From contig CAZNYN010000038.1 of assembly GCA_964577295.1 (NCBI GenBank), forward strand, positions 1 through 19,538: a stretch of DNA of 19,538 bases. Reading direction: 5' to 3'. The stretch comes from CAZNYN01 sp964577295. Lineage in GTDB: Bacteria; Synergistota; Synergistia; Synergistales; Synergistaceae. Below the pieces are notes generated by a model, which made no database searches, was not told the origin of the DNA, and saw nothing but the letters and a program-made list of their open reading frames with translations. Numbering within the stretch: position 1 is the stretch's first letter; every line of letters starts with the position of its first letter. Positions 15,232-19,538 of this stretch are shown here, piece by piece. The translations under genes and the position numbers were made by a program.

Positions 15232-17157
15232 CTATTCACCTTTGTGCTGCAGTTTGTTTCTCTGACGCGTTACGAAAAATAGAATTGCGAATATTGCAAG
15301 TCCCGCTATGTCGGTAACTGTACCGGGGAAAATAAGTACCAGAGCTCCGACAAGAGTTGCTATTCTTTCATATACTTTGAGTTTGTCCATGAAATAGTTT
15401 TCTGTTGCGACAGAAAGCATGAAAACGCCCAGAATGGCTGATATCAAAGCCTGTATTGTCACAAACCAGCTTGTTACGTTAGTCAGCAGTATTTCCGGCG
15501 CAAGCAGGAAAATAAACGGAATAATGAATCCCGAAAGTGCCAGCTTGACGGATTGGAATGCGGTTTTGTTGGGATCCGAACCGGCTATTCCTGCCGCTGT
15601 GTAAGCACCCACGCATACCGGAGGAGTAACTGAGGAAAGAACGGCATAGAAAAATACAAACATGTGAGCGTCCAATAACTTTGTCCCCAGAAGGGCAAGA
15701 GCGGGTACAGCAACCGCGCTTGCCATAACATAGCTTGCTGTTGTAGGCATCCCCATTCCCAGCAGCATAGCAATTATCATAGTTACTACCATCGTTGCTA
15801 TCATATTCCCCGCTGTAAGCGAAAGAACAGCATCGCCTATACGTAATGCCACTCCTGTTGCACCCATGATTCCTATAACAATACCGACTATAATACATGC
15901 CATAGCAACAGGCAGTGCACTCATGGAACCATCCTTTAACGTCGCTATGAGATCTTTGAGACTCATACGGTCAGATTTTTTTACAAAGCTAAGTACTACA
16001 GCAGAGGCGATGCCCCAACATCCTGAGTAAAGCGGGTTATATCCGCTGACGAGGAAGTAAATTATTACCAATAGCGGTATGGATTTATAACCTCTTTTAC
16101 GTATTACACTCCATGTTTTGGGCAAAGAATCTTTTGGCAGTCCCTCAAGACCCAGCTTTGACGCTTCCAAACTAAGAGAACACCATATACCCCAGAAATA
16201 GAGCAGCGCCGGTACAATGGCAGCCAACAAGACAAGAGAATATTTGACTCCTACAGTGTCTGCTATGATGAAAGCTGCTGCTCCCATGACAGGAGGCATT
16301 ATCTGCCCTCCCGTGGATGCCGCCGCTTCAACAGCACCTGCGAAGTATGGTTTGTAGCCTATCTTTTTCATAAGAGGAATTGTAAATGCGCCTGTTGTAG
16401 CTACATTAGCGGATGTGCTGCCGCTGATTGTCCCCATCAGAGCACTTGATACAACTGCTATTTTTGCAGGACCGCCTTTCAGGTGTCCCGTCAAAGCCAT
16501 CGCCAAATCGTTAAAAAAATCTGACGTTTTGGTTGAAGACAGAAACGCTCCAAAGAGGACGAACAGGAAAATATATGTTGCTGATACTCCTGTTACAAGA
16601 CCGAACAACCCGTCCGTAGTGAGATAAAGTTCTTCTATGATCCTAGTGACTGACATGCCGGAGTGTTGTACTGGACCGGGCATATAACGTCCAAAATAGC
16701 CAAAAAGCAGAAACAGTGAGCAAAAGATTGGAAGTGCATACCCAAGAACTCTTCTGCCTGCTTCAAAAACCAGTAACGTGAATACGGCTCCAATCCATAT
16801 TTCGTATTCGTAATACATTCCGGCACGTCCGGCTATATCTTCATAAAAGACAAAGACATAGAGTGAGCAGGCTGCCGACAAAACTGCCAATATCCAATCA
16901 TAAAACGGGATTTTAATAAAACTGCATTTTTTTGATGATGGATACAGGAGAAAAATTAATGTCATTATAAAAGCAACATGAAAGCTTCTTTGCTGCATTG
17001 TAGGCAGTACGCCGAAAAAAGCCGTAGAAAGCTGAAATAAAGCTAATATTACCGCCAGTACCGTAATGGTCATGCCCATCCACCCGGTCAATATACGCCT
17101 TTTTCCCTTTTTTTCAGGTTGCGTAACCTGTTTTTCCTGTTCTGCTGTCGAAGACAT
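15232..17157 (-). CDS. TRAP-TAXI transporter fused permease (DctQ-DctM)
   Basis: A 641-residue integral membrane protein fusing the small 4-TM DctQ-like and large 12-TM DctM-like units, the normal form for TAXI-type TRAP systems. Hydrophobic segments run from about residue 25 to 635. DctM signatures include GSTSANVATTG (246-256), STGGQIMPPVMG (281-292) and GMGMPTTASY in the second half. It takes up an organic anion with a Na+ or H+ gradient, fed by the upstream solute receptor. AAGGAGG lies 9 bases before the ATG. Position between the receptor gene and the hydro-lyase genes suggests that the cargo is the hydro-lyase substrate or its precursor. Confidence 0.93.
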   Translation of the reverse strand: MSSTAEQEKQVTQPEKKGKRRILTGWMGMTITVLAVILALFQLSTAFFGVLPTMQQRSFHVAFIMTLIFLLYPSSKKCSFIKIPFYDWILAVLSAACSLYVFVFYEDIAGRAGMYYEYEIWIGAVFTLLVFEAGRRVLGYALPIFCSLFLLFGYFGRYMPGPVQHSGMSVTRIIEELYLTTDGLFGLVTGVSATYIFLFVLFGAFLSSTKTSDFFNDLAMALTGHLKGGPAKIAVVSSALMGTISGSTSANVATTGAFTIPLMKKIGYKPYFAGAVEAAASTGGQIMPPVMGAAAFIIADTVGVKYSLVLLAAIVPALLYFWGIWCSLSLEASKLGLEGLPKDSLPKTWSVIRKRGYKSIPLLVIIYFLVSGYNPLYSGCWGIASAVVLSFVKKSDRMSLKDLIATLKDGSMSALPVAMACIIVGIVIGIMGATGVALRIGDAVLSLTAGNMIATMVVTMIIAMLLGMGMPTTASYVMASAVAVPALALLGTKLLDAHMFVFFYAVLSSVTPPVCVGAYTAAGIAGSDPNKTAFQSVKLALSGFIIPFIFLLAPEILLTNVTSWFVTIQALISAILGVFMLSVATENYFMDKLKVYERIATLVGALVLIFPGTVTDIAGLAIFAILFFVTRQRNKLQHKGE

Positions 17158-17180
17158 CGTGCGATACCTCCTTAAGATTT

Positions 17181-17204
17181 CCGGGACGCAGAGAAGCGTC
17201 CCGG
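17181..17204 (-). promoter_or_regulatory. Intercistronic stem-loop between receptor and permease genes
   Basis: A perfect 9-bp GC-rich stem (17181-17189 with 17196-17204) with a 6-base loop, in the 69-base gap. On the minus strand it is followed by AAATCTT, not a U-run, so it is more likely an mRNA-stabilising or partial-termination element that raises receptor over permease, as in other binding-protein transporter operons (inference). Confidence 0.6.
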
Positions 17205-17226
17205 CTCAATAATTTACTGTTTAATA

Positions 17227-18183
17227 TTACTTAAGTACTCCGGCTTCCTTAAAGTACTTTTTTGCCCCTGGGTGGAGTTCAATGGAATTTCCGTTAAGTG
17301 CTGTTTCAAGACTGAAATCGGCGAAATAGTTAGGGAGACGCTGCTTTAGGAACTTCGTGTTACCGTACATTGCCTTTAGTGTCTTGTAAACAACTTCCTC
17401 TGACACCTTTTCATCGGTAACAAGAACTCCGACCGCGGCTATTGTCGGTATATCTTTTGGGTAGCCGTCATAGGAACCGCCCTTTATAACGCTCGCTGAG
17501 AAGAATTTGTTTTCAGCAAGTATCTTTTTACGCTGGGCTGAGTCAATCGGAAGCAGACGGACATTTTTTGTAAGCATTTCCGTTACCTGTGCATTTGGAA
17601 CGGTTGTTGTCCAGAAGTTTCCCTGTACACTTCCGTTCTGAATTGCTTCCACACTCTCTGACTTTCCGTAGCGGTCTATTTTGACATCGCTGTCATTAAT
17701 ATTGTAAGCACCGAGGATTATGCGGCAATATGTTTCAATTCCTGCACCTATTGCTCCGTAGTCAATGTTCTTCCCCTTAAAGTCGGCAATACTTTTAATA
17801 TCTTTACCGTTTGCCAAAACATGGCAGGGCATGGGATATATAGCTGTTACAAAACGTAGGCTCTTAATGGGCGACTTGAATGTACCTTTTCCGTTCCATG
17901 CTTCATCGATAGTTGCGGATTGAATCATTCCAAATTCAATGTCGCCCTTTGCAAGTGAGATGGCGTTCTTTGCTGAACCTCCGGTTACTGCCGAATAGCT
18001 AATTCCATTTTTCGCGGAATTTCCCAACTGGGCGATGGTGTTTCCGATGAGGTAGAAGCCTCCGCCTACCGAACTTGTGCCGATTCTTGCGAAACTATCC
18101 GCTCTTGCTATTGTTGCTCCTGTCGCTATTGCTGCAATTGCGACTGCTACACAAAGTGCTTTTTTCATTGCAGGAAAACTCAT
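17227..18183 (-). CDS. TAXI-family TRAP transporter solute-binding protein
   Basis: A 318-residue exported receptor. A signal peptide with a long hydrophobic core is probably cut after ARA at residue 28. The mature protein opens with the TAXI-family block IGTSSVGGGFYLIG (34-47), followed by VTGGSAKNAISLAKGDIEFG and a central SIADFKGKNIDYGAIGAG. It captures the ligand in the periplasm for the fused permease. The ATG at 18183 has a GGGGG ribosome site 8 bases away and is preferred over the ATG of MKKALCV five codons later. It is the first gene of the operon, behind a near-consensus promoter. The ligand is unknown; few TAXI proteins have been characterised. Confidence 0.93.
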   Translation of the reverse strand: MSFPAMKKALCVAVAIAAIATGATIARADSFARIGTSSVGGGFYLIGNTIAQLGNSAKNGISYSAVTGGSAKNAISLAKGDIEFGMIQSATIDEAWNGKGTFKSPIKSLRFVTAIYPMPCHVLANGKDIKSIADFKGKNIDYGAIGAGIETYCRIILGAYNINDSDVKIDRYGKSESVEAIQNGSVQGNFWTTTVPNAQVTEMLTKNVRLLPIDSAQRKKILAENKFFSASVIKGGSYDGYPKDIPTIAAVGVLVTDEKVSEEVVYKTLKAMYGNTKFLKQRLPNYFADFSLETALNGNSIELHPGAKKYFKEAGVLK

Positions 18184-18215
18184 GTTTATGACCCCCTTTG
18201 ATTTATGGCGTAAGA

Positions 18216-18229
18216 TATCACAAGTGATA
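18216..18229. repeat. Small inverted repeat in the TAXI operon leader
   Basis: TATCAC and GTGATA are separated by AA (18216-18229), about 35 bases before the receptor ATG. It could be an operator or a weak RNA hairpin. Confidence 0.35.
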
Positions 18230-18249
18230 GTTATAATAAGAATTCTTCC

Positions 18250-18277
18250 ACAATATGAAATCTATTCGCCATATTGT
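18250..18277. promoter_or_regulatory. Candidate operator: inverted repeat at the TAXI operon start site
   Basis: ACAATATG (18250-18257) and CATATTGT (18270-18277) form an 8-bp inverted repeat with a 12-base spacer. Its edge falls at the expected +1 of the minus-strand promoter, where a bound repressor would block transcription. The adjacent IclR-family protein is the natural candidate, but another regulator or an RNA hairpin is possible. Confidence 0.5.
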
Positions 18278-18284
18278 AAAATAT

Positions 18285-18313
18285 ATAATAGGTTCAAAAT
18301 TCAACAATGTCAA
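18285..18313 (-). promoter_or_regulatory. Promoter of the TAXI-TRAP/hydro-lyase operon
   Basis: On the minus strand a perfect TTGACA (18308-18313) and TATTAT (18285-18290) are exactly 17 bases apart. The start would be near 18278, giving a leader of about 95 bases. It is the best promoter match in the window. Confidence 0.75.
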
Positions 18314-18346
18314 TATGCAAAACAAAAATAAATAATTGTACTTATG

Positions 18347-18375
18347 TTGACACAAAAGAACCTGTGTAAAATATT
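18347..18375 (+). promoter_or_regulatory. Possible promoter toward the small Cys-rich ORF and yqeB
   Basis: TTGACA (18347-18352) is followed after 17 bases by AATATT (18370-18375). The -10 match is poor. It is divergent from the TAXI operon promoter, and the rest of the 18184-18480 gap holds no further recognisable gene. Confidence 0.35.
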
Positions 18376-18480
18376 TCCTGCGTCCTAGACACACTGTTGA
18401 TACTTTTACCGCATATAGCTGCCGGGGTTAAAAGTTTTTACAAGATATAGGAGATAGGGCTTCTGTTTCTGTGTTTTGCA

Positions 18481-18681
18481 ATGATTAGGGGAACTTCTCC
18501 AAGAGAAAAGACAAAGCCTATTGACGAATCTCCGTGCGAGCGTGAGATAATGTCTTCGGAGTGTCTCTCGGAATGCCGCAAAAGCTTCTGTGAGACAGAA
18601 AAGGGATTTACTGAAGAACAAGTCAAAAGAGAAGCCGGGCGCTGTTTGAGGTGTGATGTGTTGAAAATCGGCAGGCTCTAG
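18481..18681 (+). CDS. Small cysteine-rich ORF, possible Fe-S oxidoreductase fragment
   Basis: A 66-residue ORF with six cysteines (19, 28, 32, 37, 55, 58). Its end, KGFTEEQVKREAGRCLRCDV, resembles the Fe-S-binding segment of GltD-like/NAD(P)H flavoproteins (GFTEEQA-x-EA-x-RCLxC), which normally continues into further cysteines and an FAD domain; here it stops 8 residues after CLRCD. An in-frame stop lies at 18448 and no clear ribosome site precedes the ATG. It may be a standalone small redox or metal protein, or a decayed remnant of a larger oxidoreductase. It lies 29 bases before yqeB on the same strand, so co-transcription is possible. Confidence 0.45.
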   Translation: MIRGTSPREKTKPIDESPCEREIMSSECLSECRKSFCETEKGFTEEQVKREAGRCLRCDVLKIGRL

Positions 18682-18710
18682 TAAAATTTTACTCGGAAGC
18701 GGTGATCTGT

Positions 18711-19508
18711 ATGGGGGACAGGAAACTCGCTATCGTCAGAGGCGGCGGCGACTTGGCTACGGGGATTATTTATAGGCTCTGGAAGGTAGGCTATAAAGTT
18801 CTCTCTCTTGAGGCTGAGAAGCCAAGCATGGTTCGCAGAACGGTATCTGTGGCATCGAGTGTTTATGACGGCGAGATAACGATAGAGGATATGCGCGCCG
18901 TTTGCATAAAATCAGTTGAGGAGTTCCGCCGCATGAGCGGAAAAGATGTCGCAGTCCTCGTTGACCCGAACGGCACTTCGATAAGCGCGCTGCATCCCGA
19001 TGTGCTTGTCGATGCAATAATGGCAAAGCGCAACGAAGGCACGGCAAAGGATATGGCGCCTCTTGTTATAGGAATAGGGCCGGGCTTTACCGCTCCCGAC
19101 GATGTTCATGCCGTTATAGAGACAAAAAGAGGACACACCTTGGGAAGAGTCATCACATCCGGCTCCGCGATACCCAACACAGGAATACCTGGGATGGTAC
19201 GCGGCTATACTACGGAGAGGGTTCTGTACTCTCCCTGCGCGGGATTTGTAACGACGGATAGGATGATAGGAGACTCTGTCTCGGAGGGCGATGTGGCTGC
19301 CTTTGTGGGAGATATCCCCGTGCTTTCAAAGCTCGACGGAATTTTAAGAGGCATGATACATCCGAGTGTCCCAGTAAAAAAAGGAACAAAAATAGGAGAC
19401 GTAGACCCGAGGGGAGAAGTCGCCCACTGTTTCACAATAACAGACAAAGCCTTGGCAATAGCGGGCGGAGTGCTTGAAATGATAATGAGGCATGAGAACG
19501 AAAAATAG
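18711..19508 (+). CDS. yqeB: YqeB/EF2563-family selenium-dependent molybdenum hydroxylase system protein
   Basis: A 265-residue protein of the EF2563/YqeB family, found with labile-selenium molybdenum hydroxylases (xanthine dehydrogenase-like enzymes) and with selD. It shows the N-terminal VRGGGDLATG nucleotide-binding-like motif (9-18), the block HPDVLVDAIMAKRN, IGIGPGFTAPDDVHAVIET and a C-terminal segment with GDVDPRGE. Its exact biochemical role in cofactor maturation is unproven. The ATG at 18711 is preferred over GTG at 18702 because GGTGATC, complementary to the 16S tail, precedes it closely. No molybdenum hydroxylase, selD or yqeC-like gene is visible in the 30 bases that remain. Confidence 0.9.
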   Translation: MGDRKLAIVRGGGDLATGIIYRLWKVGYKVLSLEAEKPSMVRRTVSVASSVYDGEITIEDMRAVCIKSVEEFRRMSGKDVAVLVDPNGTSISALHPDVLVDAIMAKRNEGTAKDMAPLVIGIGPGFTAPDDVHAVIETKRGHTLGRVITSGSAIPNTGIPGMVRGYTTERVLYSPCAGFVTTDRMIGDSVSEGDVAAFVGDIPVLSKLDGILRGMIHPSVPVKKGTKIGDVDPRGEVAHCFTITDKALAIAGGVLEMIMRHENEK

Positions 19509-19538
19509 CTTTCATCCATGGAATATAGAAAATATCCC

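Noticed and set aside
18481..19508. Selenocysteine (in-frame TGA) in the yqeB region
   Set aside because: The yqeB family name suggested looking, but both plus-strand frames are open to TAG stops with no internal TGA, and no SECIS-like hairpin is needed.
19518..19538. ATG near the window end that could begin another gene
   Set aside because: Only seven codons are visible and no ribosome site precedes it.

Overview
The window looks like part of the chromosome of a strictly anaerobic, amino-acid- or organic-acid-fermenting bacterium. The evidence is an [FeFe]-hydrogenase maturase (HydF) with its small TM1266-type regulator, butyrate kinase and phosphate butyryltransferase, a TRAP-TAXI transporter, and a YqeB/EF2563-type protein of selenium-dependent molybdenum hydroxylase systems. 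This mix fits Synergistota (Cloacibacillus/Synergistes-like) best and some Clostridia next; that placement is inference from gene content. No rRNA, tRNA, CRISPR array, insertion sequence or phage gene was seen.

Layout. Bases 1-2147: a terminator of an upstream gene, a strong promoter, then a two-gene operon of a YhaM-like OB-fold/HD nuclease and an RluA-type pseudouridine synthase, closed by a terminator facing buk. Bases 2162-3238 (minus): butyrate kinase. Bases 3239-3634: divergent intergenic region with a buk promoter and, on the plus strand, a structured leader ending in an intrinsic terminator in front of a TM1266-type hydrogenase regulator. Bases 3635-6144: that regulator, an orphan periplasmic solute-binding protein, a terminator, and hydF. 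Bases 6218-9436 (minus): M23 peptidase, alpha/beta hydrolase, phosphate butyryltransferase and a DUF502 membrane protein. Bases 9554-12430 (plus): PlsC acyltransferase, an orphan prepilin-like protein, and a CNNM/CBS/CorC membrane protein; base composition differs here from the flanks.

Bases 12563-18313 (minus) form the most interesting unit. A good promoter with nearby inverted repeats drives a TAXI solute-binding protein, a fused TRAP permease, and the large and small subunits of a LeuCD/homoaconitase-type hydro-lyase. An IclR-family regulator with its own repeat-rich upstream region follows. No leuA or leuB lies in the window, so this reads as uptake plus first-step catabolism (or isomerisation) of an unidentified hydroxy-dicarboxylate, not leucine synthesis.

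Bases 18481-19508 (plus): a 66-residue cysteine-rich ORF that resembles part of an Fe-S flavoprotein, followed by yqeB. The main candidates for undescribed biology are the attenuator-like leader at 3403-3634, the TAXI-TRAP/hydro-lyase/IclR cluster, the solute-binding protein sandwiched between hydrogenase genes, and the small cysteine-rich ORF beside yqeB.
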